From: JAXMAR01 sp046350295
GTDB lineage: Bacteria > Planctomycetota > Planctomycetia > Gemmatales > Gemmataceae
NCBI GenBank assembly: GCA_046350295.1
Contig: JAXMAR010000025.1
Coordinates: 1-64,000, forward strand
DNA length: 64,000 nt
Direction of reading: 5' to 3'
The notes beneath the pieces are model-generated. The model did not search any database, was not told the DNA's origin, and saw only the letters and a program-made list of their open reading frames with translations. The position numbers and the translations under genes were made by a program. Every line of letters begins with the position of its first letter. The stretch's first letter is position 1. Shown piece after piece: positions 35,091 through 44,500 of the stretch.

Positions 35091-35365
35091 GCCGGAACCT
35101 CGTCCGCTTCAGGAACGATCTGCGTCTTCGAAACCCAGACGCGATTCGCCCCCGAGTCGGCCTCGTAGGGCAATTGCGCCAGGGCCAGGTTCTGTCTGCG
35201 ATCCCAGCCTACGAGGATCACGGGGAGGTAAACGCCATCGTCCCGGTGGACGAGGAAGCGTTCCTCAACCACCAGATACTCCGAATACCCTTCAACACTC
35301 GAAATGCCGATCGCTTTGTATCCAGGCCGTGGCCCTTCGCTAACCTCGCATCGTACCAGGTACAT
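35087..35365 (-). CDS. small protein translationally coupled to dcd, unknown
   Basis: This 92-residue protein from ATG 35365 has a good AAGGAG site eight bases upstream. It looks like a compact beta-rich domain (MYLVRCEVSEGPRPGYKAIGIS, EYLVVEERFLVHRDDGVYLPVILVG, NRVWVSKTQIV). Its stop overlaps the dcd ATG by ATGA, so the two are made together. The family is not recognised. It could be a nucleotide-pool accessory or part of a defence-type deaminase pair, which is inference. Confidence 0.65.
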   Translation of the reverse strand: MYLVRCEVSEGPRPGYKAIGISSVEGYSEYLVVEERFLVHRDDGVYLPVILVGWDRRQNLALAQLPYEADSGANRVWVSKTQIVPEADEVPA

Positions 35366-35432
35366 GACTCGCTCCTTGTCATTCCATCGGTGACATTCAA
35401 GCAAAGCTCACCCGCCAGCCGCCTCAGGGACA

Positions 35433-35612
35433 TTAGCCCCGGCGCCGCAATTTTTTCGCGTACACCTCATCGAAGTGGCCCGGCAATTCGCGGAGCGGAT
35501 AGCGAAGAAGGCTTTTTCGTTCGCCATGAGAAGATCCAAGTTTTGGGGCGCGTACAACAAATATACAGGCGTATCCTATCGAGTCAAACCGTTTCCGCTG
35601 ACCGAAACGCAT
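35433..35612 (-). CDS. small hypothetical ORF, possible gene remnant
   Basis: A 59-codon frame from ATG 35612 ends in a natural-looking tail (SLLRYPLRELPGHFDEVYAKKLRRRG). The C-terminal half has protein-like composition, unlike the surrounding DNA, so it may be the remains of a longer gene. It has no known family. Confidence 0.3.
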   Translation of the reverse strand: MRFGQRKRFDSIGYACIFVVRAPKLGSSHGERKSLLRYPLRELPGHFDEVYAKKLRRRG

Positions 35613-35925
35613 TGGCGGCGCGCCACCTTCCTAGGGATCCCTCGCCGCGGCTAACGCTAACGCGGCTCCGCCCGAAGGACGCGTATTGCCGGCGCCCACA
35701 CTCAGCAGCGCCAACCAGCAGAGCGGGAGTCATCGTCCACCGCTCTTGCGTAACCGCTGCTGCGATTGTACCCACTCTGCCGGGCTCCGAAAAAATGATC
35801 CTCCATGGACGGGTCATCTGGCGTCGCCGTGCCAACGTCCATCGTCGGATTTCGCTTTGCATTGGCTCCCCGTTGTGCGACACTTGCCTCCATCCAAACG
35901 TGACCAAGCAACAGGAGATTCGAAG
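35613..35925. other. gap before the sialate esterase gene
   Basis: About 310 bp with lower GC than the surroundings and no gene or clear repeat that I can support. The promoter of the esterase gene is presumably here. Confidence 0.4.
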
Positions 35926-37311
35926 GTGCGAAAGCTAATCCTCTCCGTCCTCTTTCTCTTCGCCGCCCAGGCCGACGCCGCCGTCAAGCCGCACGGCCTC
36001 TTTACCGACGGCATGGTCCTCCAGCAAGGCATGAAGTGCCCCGTCTGGGGCACGGCCGCCCCCGGCGAGCCGGTGACGGTCAAGATCCAGGGGCAGGCGG
36101 CCTCGACCAAGGCCGGCAAGGACGGCGCCTGGGTCGTCTTCCTCAAGGACCTGAAGCCCGGCGGCCCGTTCGACCTGGACATCAGCGGCGCCGGCTACGG
36201 CATCCGCCTCAGGAACGTCCTCGTCGGCGAGGTCTGGGTGTGCAGCGGGCAGTCGAACATGGAATGGTCCCTTTCCGGAACCTTCAAGGCCAAGGAGGCG
36301 ATCGCCAAGGCCGACTATCCGATGATCCGCCTCTTCAGCGCCCCCAAGACGCCGCAGCCCAAGCCGATCAGCGATTTCGTCGCCCCGGCCAGGTGGGTCG
36401 AATGCTCCCCGGCCACCGTCCCCGGCTTCTCCGCCGTCGGCTACTATTTCGGCCGCGACTTGCAGGAGAAGCTGATCGTCCCCGTCGGCCTGATCCAATC
36501 GGCCTGGGGCGGCACTCCCGCCGAGAGCTGGACCCGGACCGAAATCTTTGACACGACGCCCGGGCTGAAGGGGCTCAAGGGCTCCAACCTTTACAACGGC
36601 ATGATCGCCCCCTTGATGCCGTTCGCCATCCGCGGCGTCATCTGGTATCAGGGGGAGTCGAACGCCGATCGCGCCTGGCAATACCGCACGCTCTTCCCCG
36701 CCATGATCAAGAGCTGGCGCGACGACTGGAAGCAGGGCGATTTCCCGTTCCTCTTCGTTCAGCTCGCCCCCTGGGACATTCCCAAGACGCCGACCTGGGC
36801 CGAGCTGCGCGAAGCCCAGCTCTTCACGGCGCAGACGGTCAAGAACACGGCCCAGGCCGTCATCACCGACTACGGCGATGCGAAAGACATCCACCCGTCC
36901 AAGAAAGAGCCGGTCGGCGCCCGCCTGGCCCTGGCTGCCCGCGCCCTGGCCTATGGCGAGAAGATCACCTTCTCCGGCCCGGAATACACCGGCAAAAAGG
37001 TCGACGGCAATAAGGTCATCCTCACGTTCAAAAGCGTCGACAAGGGGCTGGTCATCGGCGGCGGCGACAAGGAGCTGAAAGGCTTCACGATCGCCGGCGC
37101 GGACGGCGTCTTCGAGCCGGCCCACGCGAAGATCGAAGGGGAGACGGTCGTCGTCTGGAGCGACAAGCTTTCCAGCCCGCAGGAAGTTCGCTTCGGCTGG
37201 GCCAACCACCCGATCGTCAACCTCTTCAACGCCGCGGGCCTGCCCGCCAGCCCGTTTCGCACCGACACGTTCCCCGCCATCACCGATCCGGCCTCGAAGA
37301 AGGCAAAGTAG
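35926..37311 (+). CDS. sialate O-acetylesterase-like secreted hydrolase
   Basis: The 461-residue protein starts at GTG 35926 with AGGAGA seven bases upstream and a signal peptide (VRKLILSVLFLFAAQADAA). It is an SGNH/SASA-type esterase: nucleophile block VWVCSGQSNMEWSL near residue 105, IWYQGESNADRAWQY, and the Asp-x-x-His pair in DAKDIHPSKKEPVGARLA. These enzymes remove O-acetyl groups from sialic acids or polysaccharides and are abundant in planctomycetes that use sulfated or acetylated glycans. It is followed by a clear hairpin. No other glycan gene adjoins it. Confidence 0.9.
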   Translation: MRKLILSVLFLFAAQADAAVKPHGLFTDGMVLQQGMKCPVWGTAAPGEPVTVKIQGQAASTKAGKDGAWVVFLKDLKPGGPFDLDISGAGYGIRLRNVLVGEVWVCSGQSNMEWSLSGTFKAKEAIAKADYPMIRLFSAPKTPQPKPISDFVAPARWVECSPATVPGFSAVGYYFGRDLQEKLIVPVGLIQSAWGGTPAESWTRTEIFDTTPGLKGLKGSNLYNGMIAPLMPFAIRGVIWYQGESNADRAWQYRTLFPAMIKSWRDDWKQGDFPFLFVQLAPWDIPKTPTWAELREAQLFTAQTVKNTAQAVITDYGDAKDIHPSKKEPVGARLALAARALAYGEKITFSGPEYTGKKVDGNKVILTFKSVDKGLVIGGGDKELKGFTIAGADGVFEPAHAKIEGETVVVWSDKLSSPQEVRFGWANHPIVNLFNAAGLPASPFRTDTFPAITDPASKKAK

Positions 37312-37325
37312 CATCGCAAACAAAC

Positions 37326-37355
37326 GAAACCGGGAGACTTGCGTCTCCCGGTTTC
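37326..37355 (+). terminator. perfect 13-bp hairpin after the esterase gene
   Basis: GAAACCGGGAGAC pairs with GTCTCCCGGTTTC around loop TTGC, 15 bp after the stop. There is no T tract, so termination may be weak or the hairpin may protect the 3' end. Confidence 0.55.
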
Positions 37356-37526
37356 GACCCCAGTTGGGAGTTACAAGGAGGGTATTGTGAAGCGTGGGTG
37401 ACAGAAGCGCGAGCCGCGCTTCCCGTTCCGCGTTGTTTTCGCTCCGGTTCTTCAAATACTGCGGGTTGCGTGTCGCAGCCGAAAATAGAATTAGCAAACG
37501 GCGCGCCAACACATCAGGATGACGTC

Positions 37527-37889
37527 ATGGGAATGGACCGCAAGGTGATCATCGGGCAGGCGCCCTCCTGGGAGGCGTGGACGAAGTTGGCCGAGGAGCG
37601 CGGTTGCCCGGTGCAGATGCGGATGATCGACGGCGAACTGGCGTTTCCCGACGAGGCGCCCCCCGAGACCTGGCGGGAGCTGCGCGTGGGCTTGACGGGC
37701 GGCATGGTGACGTTGCAACGCGAGCCGGATGGCGTTCGCCTCGTGACATGGGGCAACGCGGGAGCGGACTTGCTGCGCGGCTGGAACACGTTGGCCTGGG
37801 CGCTGGCACAGGCCGGCGCCGGCGCGGTGGAAACCGAGGAGGGCCGGCTGAAGCCCGCGGAGTTCGCCGCGATGGCGCTACAGATTTGA
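37527..37889 (+). CDS. hypothetical protein, 120 residues
   Basis: From ATG 37527 it encodes MGMDRKVIIGQAPSWEAWTKLAEERGCPVQMRM..., with a possible alpha/beta fold and a closing helix rich in alanine (WALAQAGAGAVETEEGRLK). There is no signal peptide, membrane segment or known motif. The frame is open further upstream, but this ATG gives the protein-like part. I cannot assign a function. Confidence 0.55.
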   Translation: MGMDRKVIIGQAPSWEAWTKLAEERGCPVQMRMIDGELAFPDEAPPETWRELRVGLTGGMVTLQREPDGVRLVTWGNAGADLLRGWNTLAWALAQAGAGAVETEEGRLKPAEFAAMALQI

Positions 37890-37934
37890 TTCCGACGCCC
37901 GTGTGTCAACCGCCTCGAAAATGGAGCATGGATC

Positions 37935-38255
37935 ATGACCTTGAAGTCGATTTGTTTCGCCGTGTTCTTTGGGTTCTTTTCGTGCGGCCATGCCTCCGCC
38001 CAGGAAGCAGACGACCATCGGCTCCAGGTGGTCCTTATCGCCTCGCCGGAGATGCGCTATGACGCCGCCCACGCCATCCTCATCAAGCTGGCCGCGCAAA
38101 AAGCAACCGCCAAGCTCAGGATGGCGCAGGCGGGCTCCGCCGGCGCCGCGGAAATCCGCGCTGGAACGGCGACCAAAAGCAAGGACGTCGCGCGGCTCGT
38201 GGACATTCTTTTTGAGGGCGGGATCAGAAACGTCTCGATCAGCGTACTGAAGTGA
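37935..38255 (+). CDS. small secreted protein, unknown (faint ExbD-like pattern)
   Basis: This 106-residue protein has a clear signal peptide (MTLKSICFAVFFGFFSCGHASAQ). The mature part reads VVLIASPEMRYDAAHAILIKLAAQK, then KDVARLVDILFEGGIRNVSISVL. The spacing is reminiscent of the periplasmic domain of ExbD/TolR proteins, but the membrane helix is replaced by a cleavable signal, so homology is only a suggestion. It converges on the hydroxyacid dehydrogenase gene. Confidence 0.6.
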   Translation: MTLKSICFAVFFGFFSCGHASAQEADDHRLQVVLIASPEMRYDAAHAILIKLAAQKATAKLRMAQAGSAGAAEIRAGTATKSKDVARLVDILFEGGIRNVSISVLK

Positions 38256-38270
38256 CGCCCGGTTACGGAG

Positions 38271-39269
38271 TCAAAACCATCGCGCCTTGTCCACCACGTT
38301 CGCCGGCGCCTCCCCCCTTGCAAAACGTCCCACATTGTCGAGCAGCGTCTTCAAATGCCGCTCCGCCACCCGGGGCGACGCCGCGGCGCAGTGGGGGGTG
38401 ATGATCACGTTCTCCATCCGCCACAACGGATGCTCCGCCGGCAGCGGCTCCGTTTCGAACACGTCCAGTCCCGCCCCGGCGATCTCCTTCGCTTCCAGCG
38501 CCAGCGTCAGATCCACCAGATCGACGATCACGCCGCGGCCCACGTTGATCAGATAGGCGTCTCGCTTCATGCGGCGAATGCGTTCGCGGCGAAACAGCTT
38601 GTACGTCTCCGGCGTGTGGGGCGCGGCGATGACGACGAAGTCCGCCTCCCCCATCGCCTCGTCCAACCGCTCGGGCCGCAGCAACGAGACGCCGTCCGGA
38701 ACCGAGGTCGCGCGCGGATCGACGCCCAGTACCCGCATGCCGAACGCCAGGCCGCGCTGCGCCGTCTCCAGGCCGATGCCGCCCAGGCCGACGACGGCAA
38801 GCGTGGCGTCGGCAAGCGTGATCGCGGTCAAGTCGGAAGGATGCGTTTCGCCCGGGCCGGAATAGCCGGGTAGTTCACGCGGGCCGCGGCCAAGCGCTTG
38901 CCAGTGGCCGCGCATCTGTTGCCGCAGGTAGATGTGGAAGCGCTTGGCGAAGCAGAGAACGAAGGTGAAAACGTGGTCGGCGATGACGTCGCTGAAGATG
39001 CCGCGCATGTTGCTGACGATGACCGGCGACGCCACGAGCTCGGGGAAGAGAAACTTCTCCATGCTCGCGGTCGGCGCTTGCACCCAGCGCAGCTTGGCCG
39101 CCGCCTCGAGCATGGCCGGGGTGAGATAGCCGAAGAGCGCGTCGGCGTCGCGGATGCGGTCGACGGCTTCGGCTTCGTCCGCGGCTTGCACGACCTGCAT
39201 CGGCCGGGCCGCGGCCTCGATTTTCTCGAAGCGGCTGGGGGAGACAGAAGGGTAAAGGAGGAGTTTCAT
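38271..39269 (-). CDS. D-isomer specific 2-hydroxyacid dehydrogenase
   Basis: The protein has 332 residues from ATG 39269 (MKLLLYPSVSPSRFEKIEAAAR). The NAD-binding domain contains VVGLGGIGLETAQRGLAFGMRVLGVDP, and the active site has the expected Arg in NVGRGVIVDLVDL, Glu in GAGLDVFETEPLP and His in ITPHCAAASPRV. It reduces 2-keto acids or oxidises D-2-hydroxy acids in the cytoplasm. The substrate is not fixed by the sequence. It lies just downstream of tRNA-Leu on the same strand. Confidence 0.92.
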   Translation of the reverse strand: MKLLLYPSVSPSRFEKIEAAARPMQVVQAADEAEAVDRIRDADALFGYLTPAMLEAAAKLRWVQAPTASMEKFLFPELVASPVIVSNMRGIFSDVIADHVFTFVLCFAKRFHIYLRQQMRGHWQALGRGPRELPGYSGPGETHPSDLTAITLADATLAVVGLGGIGLETAQRGLAFGMRVLGVDPRATSVPDGVSLLRPERLDEAMGEADFVVIAAPHTPETYKLFRRERIRRMKRDAYLINVGRGVIVDLVDLTLALEAKEIAGAGLDVFETEPLPAEHPLWRMENVIITPHCAAASPRVAERHLKTLLDNVGRFARGEAPANVVDKARWF

Positions 39270-39322
39270 GTTCCGAAGCAGGATGACGACGCGGGAACGC
39301 CGCGCTGAGCGGGGAAGGAGAG

Positions 39323-39405
39323 TGCCGAGGGCGGGACTCGAACCCGCACGCCTTTTGGGCACAGGATCCTAAATCCTGCGTGGCTGCCAATTACACCACC
39401 TCGGC
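39323..39405 (-). tRNA. tRNA-Leu (anticodon TAG)
   Basis: An 83-nt class II tRNA on the minus strand. The acceptor stem GCCGAGG pairs with CCTCGGC, the D arm carries GTAATTGGC, and the anticodon stem CAGGA/TCCTG has loop TTTAGGA with anticodon TAG. A long variable arm typical of Leu follows, then the T loop GGGTTCGAGTCCC and discriminator A. CCA is not encoded. Confidence 0.93.
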
Positions 39406-39488
39406 GGCTCTTATCAGTTTATAGCCAGGAATTCGGTTTCCATCCGCGCCGATTTCCTCTATCCTTCATTTCTCACCGAGGACCCTCC

Positions 39489-41249
39489 ATGCACGCCGAC
39501 GTTCCTCCCGCCTCGACCGTATCCGCCGCCGCCGACAACCGCCCCTGGTACAAGATCCTGACGCGCTATCACTGGTTCGTGCTCACGGTCGCCGCCCTCG
39601 GCTGGCTCTTCGACACGATGGACCAGCAGCTCTTCAACCTGGCCCGCGTGCCCGCCATGCGCGACCTCGTCGCCTCCCCCGACGACGACCGCGCCGTCGC
39701 CCAGGCCAAGGTCAACGAGTTCGGCGGCTACGCCACCTCCATCTTCCTGATCGGCTGGGCCACCGGCGGGCTCATCTGCGGCGTCCTCGGCGACCGCATC
39801 GGCCGCGCCAAGACCATGCTCCTCACCATTCTTTTTTACTCCGCCTTCACGGGCCTGAGCGCCCTCTCCACCGGCTTCTGGGACTTCGCTCTCTATCGTT
39901 TCCTCACCGGTCTGGGCGTCGGCGGCGAGTTCGCCGTCGGCGTCTCGCTGGTGGCCGAGGTCATGCCCGACCGGGCCCGGCCGCACGCCCTTGGCCTCTT
40001 GCAGGCGCTCTCGGCGATCGGCAACATCACCGCCGCCGTCATCAGCATCATCCTGGGCGCCCTGGAGGAATCCGGCGCCGTCGGCAGCGCCTGGCGCATC
40101 ATGTTCCTCATGGGCACCGTCCCCGCCCTGTTGTGCCTCGTCATCTTCAAGAAGCTCAAGGAGCCGGAACGCTGGCAGGCGATGAAGAAAGCCGCCAAGG
40201 AAAGCGGCGGCGCCCAGAAGCTCGGCTCCCTCGCCGAGCTGTTCGGCGACGCCCGCTGGCGCAAACGCGCCCTTATCGGGCTTTTGCTCTCCTCCTCCGG
40301 CATCATCGGCTTGTGGGCCATCGGCTTCTACACCTTCGACCTGACGCGCTCGGTGTTCCGCAAGCCTTTCGAAGAAGAGGCACGTGCCAGGGATGAGGCG
40401 AAAAAAGACCTCGACTTCATGCGGCTCTTGCTTGCCGAGCTGGAAAAGACCGAGGGGAAGTCCGAGGCGGCGGCGGACGTATTCAAGAAGGTTCAGCCCT
40501 CGGACCTGCTCAACCTCGACCCGAAAAGCACGGACGTTCAGGCCCTCTTCAAAGCCGTGCTGGAGCTGCGCAAGGCGAAAAAGACACTGACGGAGCAGGC
40601 CGTCCTGGCCGAGATCGGCAAGACGATTCCCGACAGCGACCGGCGCGCCGGCGTCCTGGATCGCGTCAAAGCCCTGCTGGCCGCGCCGCCGACGTCCGGG
40701 ACCTCGCTGGAGGAGCACACGGCACGCATCGGCCGCCGCAGCGGCGAGATCGCCGGGCGGCTCACGCTTTGGGCCGGTATCACTTCCGTCATGCTCAACC
40801 TCGGCGCCGCCTTCGGCATCTACGCCTTCACGCGCGTCACCCACCGCATGGGCCGGCGCCCCGCGTTCGCGATCGCCTACCTCGCCGCGATGTTCAGCAC
40901 CGCCTGGGTCTTCTGGTTCCTCGACGCCGTCACCGACGTCTTCTGGATGGTCCCCATCATGGGCTTCTGCCAGCTCGCCCTGTTCGGCGGCTACGCCATC
41001 TATTTCCCCGAGCTGTTCCCGACGCGCTTGCGGAGCACCGGCATCTCCTTCTGTTACAACGTGGCCCGCTATGTCGCCGCGGCCGGGCCTTCCATGCTCG
41101 GCCTGCTCTCCAGCCAGGTGTTCGCCGAGAGCAAGGGCTTCGCCGAGCCGCTCCGCTACGCCGGGGTCACGATGTGCGCCGTCTTCCTCATCGGCCTGCT
41201 CGCTCTCCCGTTTGCCCCCGAAACCAAGGGCCAGCCGCTTCCCGAGTGA
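39489..41249 (+). CDS. MFS transporter with large extra loop domain
   Basis: This 586-residue major facilitator protein has the family signature twice (GDRIGRAKT between helices 2 and 3, and HRMGRRPAF between 8 and 9) and VEFGG/VGGEFAVG-like helix packing. PELFPTRLRSTGISFCYN is typical of the sugar/aromatic acid symporter branch. Between helix 7 (GIIGLWAIGFYTFDL) and helix 8 (LTLWAGITSVMLNLGAAF) lies a soluble, charged, helical insert of about 130 residues (~287-417). Topology places it outside the membrane. The substrate is unknown. It is divergent from tRNA-Leu. Confidence 0.85.
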   Translation: MHADVPPASTVSAAADNRPWYKILTRYHWFVLTVAALGWLFDTMDQQLFNLARVPAMRDLVASPDDDRAVAQAKVNEFGGYATSIFLIGWATGGLICGVLGDRIGRAKTMLLTILFYSAFTGLSALSTGFWDFALYRFLTGLGVGGEFAVGVSLVAEVMPDRARPHALGLLQALSAIGNITAAVISIILGALEESGAVGSAWRIMFLMGTVPALLCLVIFKKLKEPERWQAMKKAAKESGGAQKLGSLAELFGDARWRKRALIGLLLSSSGIIGLWAIGFYTFDLTRSVFRKPFEEEARARDEAKKDLDFMRLLLAELEKTEGKSEAAADVFKKVQPSDLLNLDPKSTDVQALFKAVLELRKAKKTLTEQAVLAEIGKTIPDSDRRAGVLDRVKALLAAPPTSGTSLEEHTARIGRRSGEIAGRLTLWAGITSVMLNLGAAFGIYAFTRVTHRMGRRPAFAIAYLAAMFSTAWVFWFLDAVTDVFWMVPIMGFCQLALFGGYAIYFPELFPTRLRSTGISFCYNVARYVAAAGPSMLGLLSSQVFAESKGFAEPLRYAGVTMCAVFLIGLLALPFAPETKGQPLPE

Positions 41250-41251
41250 CC

Positions 41252-41290
41252 GGCTGTTTCAAAACGGAGTCGCGTCCCCGTTTTGAAGCC
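41252..41290. repeat. family A palindrome, shortened copy
   Basis: GGCTGTTTCAAAACGG is followed almost directly by CGCGTCCCCGTTTTGAAGCC. The loop seen in the 7387 copy is lost. It begins 3 bp after the MFS stop codon. Confidence 0.65.
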
Positions 41291-41535
41291 ATCTCGGAAC
41301 GTCAAAAGTTCCGATTGTAGCGTTTGTTTGGCCGCTGCGAACGCCGCTACAGTTTTCCCAGTCCCCCCAAACCCGAAAGGGATTGCGGGCCGCGCCGCGA
41401 TGCGCGACAATATGTGGAGTTTTCGGCCCGAGCCGCAAGTCGACACCGGCGCGCGGGGCGTCGTCCCGCTTGCCGGCAACATCGAACCCGAACTTCATCC
41501 AGCAGCGTCGATAACCCGACGGGAGTGGTCTAGTC

Positions 41536-44500
41536 ATGGCGAAGCAGCGCGACGAGCACGATCAGCCGCGGAAAAAGAAGGAAGACTCGGACATCATTCC
41601 TCTCGATGACCTGGATGTCCTAGAAGAGGTCGACGAGCTCGAAGAAGTCGAGCCGGTGGAGCCGCCCGATCCGAAGAAGACCCACCTGGGCAAGAAGCAA
41701 TCGCAGCCCACCATGCTCGCGCCCGAAGGGGAGCTGGAGGAGCTCGAAGCCGTCGAGGAAGCCAAGCCCGCCAAGGCGGATGACCCCAAGAAGACGCGCG
41801 TGGCCCCCAAGCAGTCCCAGCCGACCATGATCGCGCCGGAGGGGGAGCTGGAAAAGGCGGGCCAGGCGCCTCCGGGCAAGTCGCCTCCGGGCAAGTCGCC
41901 CATCAACATGTCCCTCGAAGGCGAGGAAGAGGTGCTGGACGTCCTCGAGGCGGCGCCTTCCGGCGTCCTTGCCAAGGGCCGGCCCGCGACCGAGGCCCCG
42001 GCCAGCGACGTCGTCGATCTCGTCGAGATCGCCGGTGGTTCGAGCGCCGCGCGCAAGCCCGACTCCGGCGTCGTTGAATTGACCTCGGATGTCGTCGCCG
42101 TCGAGCCCGTCTCCGGCGCCAAACCCGCCTCGGACGTCGTCGAGCTCGAAGAAGCGCCCGCCTCCGGTGTCGTCGAGGTCAGCTCCGACGTTCTGGCCGC
42201 CGACGAAGTCAAGGCCGGCGCCGGTTCATCCGTCCTGGAAGAAGTCGACGTCATCGAGGAAGTCCCCGCCTCGGGCGTCGTCGAGCTGGGCGAGGAAAAA
42301 CTCGAGCCCTCCGCGCGTGAGCTGGCCTCCGATGTCTTCTCGGCCGAGGAGGCGTCGTTCGCCCGCAAGGCGAAGAAGAAGAAGCCGGCCGACGAAGAAA
42401 GCGCTCTCGAAGATCTCCCGGCCGGACCGCGCGACCTCGCCAGCGACATCTTCTCCGCCGAGAGCATCGACGTGGAAGGCGGCAGCGGCAAGGTGAAGAA
42501 GCACGAGGACGAGGACGTTCTCGACGCCGTCGAGACCGGCAAGGGCGGCTCCTCGGTCGTCAACTGGGACGACGTCGAGCAACCGGCCTCCGACATCAAA
42601 GCGACGGAGAAGACCGGCGGCGTCCATCTCGAAGCGACCGCCGCTTTCGACGACGCCAAAAGCGCCAAGAAAAAGGCCGAGCATCTGTATGAGGAAGAGG
42701 CGGGCAAGCCGCGCTCGGGCGTCGATCGGGTGGCCGAGGCGCTGGAATCGGGCGTGGATCTCGACAGCTCGGCGAGCAAGAAAAAGAAGGGTAAGGCCGA
42801 CGAAGAAGCCGACCTGGAAGCGCTCGAGGCCGCGGACGCGTCCTCCGCGGTCGATCTCGGCGGCCCGAAGAAGAAGAAAGCGGCGGCCGCCGAACTCGGC
42901 GACGAATCCACCGAGATGGACGCCGAGGCGCTCGAGGCAGGGGCCGGCAAGTCCGGCAAGGCGAAGAAGAAGGCGAAGGATGAGGTAGACGAGCTGCTCG
43001 CGGAGGAGGAGTTGCTCGCCGAGGATGCGCTCCTCTCGGAGGAGGAAGCTGCGGAGGGAGCGGTCGCAGCCAAGGAGGCCAAGGCGAAGAAAAAGAAGAG
43101 CGCCGAGGAGGAAGCGGAAGACATGCTTCTTTCCGACGAAGGCGCCGGGGAGGCCACCGAAGAGGCGGTCGCCGGCGAGGAAATGGTCTTCGACGACGAG
43201 GAAGCGGCCAAGGGCAAAAAGAAGAAAAGCAAGCTCGCCCTCATGGAGGACGAGGAAGCCGCCGAGGACGAAGAGCCGCGCGCCAAGAAGAAAAAGAAGA
43301 AGCGCGGCGAAGACGAGGATGAGGACGGCGGAGTCGCGACCTTGACGCGAAAGCCGCCCAAGCCGAAATACGGCCGCCGCTGGCTCGGCGGCATGCTGAT
43401 CGGCCTGTTGCTCGCGGTGGGTGGCGCGGCGGCGGTCTGGTATTTCGCCCCGGACCTGCTCGAGCAGATCCCGGCCTCTCCCAACGCCAAGCCGAAAAAG
43501 AAGGACGACAGCCTGGTGGCCCGGACGGACCTCGACCGGGCCAACGCCGAGCTGGAGGAGGCGAAGAAAACGCTGGCCGACAAGGAGCTGAAGCTCGCCG
43601 CCGCCGACGCCGACAAGAAGAAGGAAGTAGGCCTGGCCGAGGCGAAGGCCAAGAAAGCAACCGACGATCTGACGGAGGCCAAGGGCAAGCTCGACACGGC
43701 GGCGAAAACCATCGACGACGTGCAAAAAGCGCTCGTCAAGGAAAAGCTCGTCAAGGGGGACGAGTTCGACGCCAAGGAGTTCCAGGCGGCGGTCCTCGGC
43801 CTGGGGGACAGGAGCCGCGACTACAAGGAGATCAACGACATCCTCGCCAAGGCGGACATCAAGGACGGCGGCTCGAAGGGCCTCGTCGCGCTCTTCGATC
43901 AGAAGAAAGCGCTGGACGAGGAGCTGACCGCGGTCAACAAGGCGATCGAGGGGGACAAGCTCAAGGGCGCCAAGGGAGTCGAGGAGCTGGTCAAGCGCCG
44001 CGACGATCTCGCCAAGGAGCGCAAGGCGCTCGATGAGCTCGTCGTCTCCGCCTACAAGGCGCTGGCCGCCAAGGGGGACCCGCGCAAGGACCTCGTCGCG
44101 GCGGCCGACAAGGCGCGGCGCGACGCCGAGTCCCCCCTGGCCGGACCGCTGACCTCCCTCGCCGGCGGCGTCGCCTCGATGCCGCTCGGCATGGACAAGC
44201 TGTTCGCCAAGAGCGTCGACCTGGCGGCCCTGACCGCCGAGCTCGGCTTCTATCGCGTCCGCGAGCCCCTCATCACCGGACCGGACAAGAACATCGACCT
44301 CTACCTGGTGCTGCTCCAGGACCGCACGCGCAAGGATGTCGATACCCCCGTCCGCGAGGCGACCTGGCTCCTCGCCAAGGAAGCCAAGTCGTCCCCCGAG
44401 ACGGAGGCCAAGGCGCTCTACGTGCTCGGCCTCGCCGAGCGCAACCAGGAGAAGTTCTCCGCGGCGGTGAAGTCGTTCGCCGCCGCGCTCGATCGGCTCA

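Noticed and set aside
33633..35168. Arginine-rich 511-codon frame across gnd and dcd
   Set aside because: It is a +1 shadow of gnd and an antisense shadow of dcd; the composition is almost all Arg, Pro and Ala.
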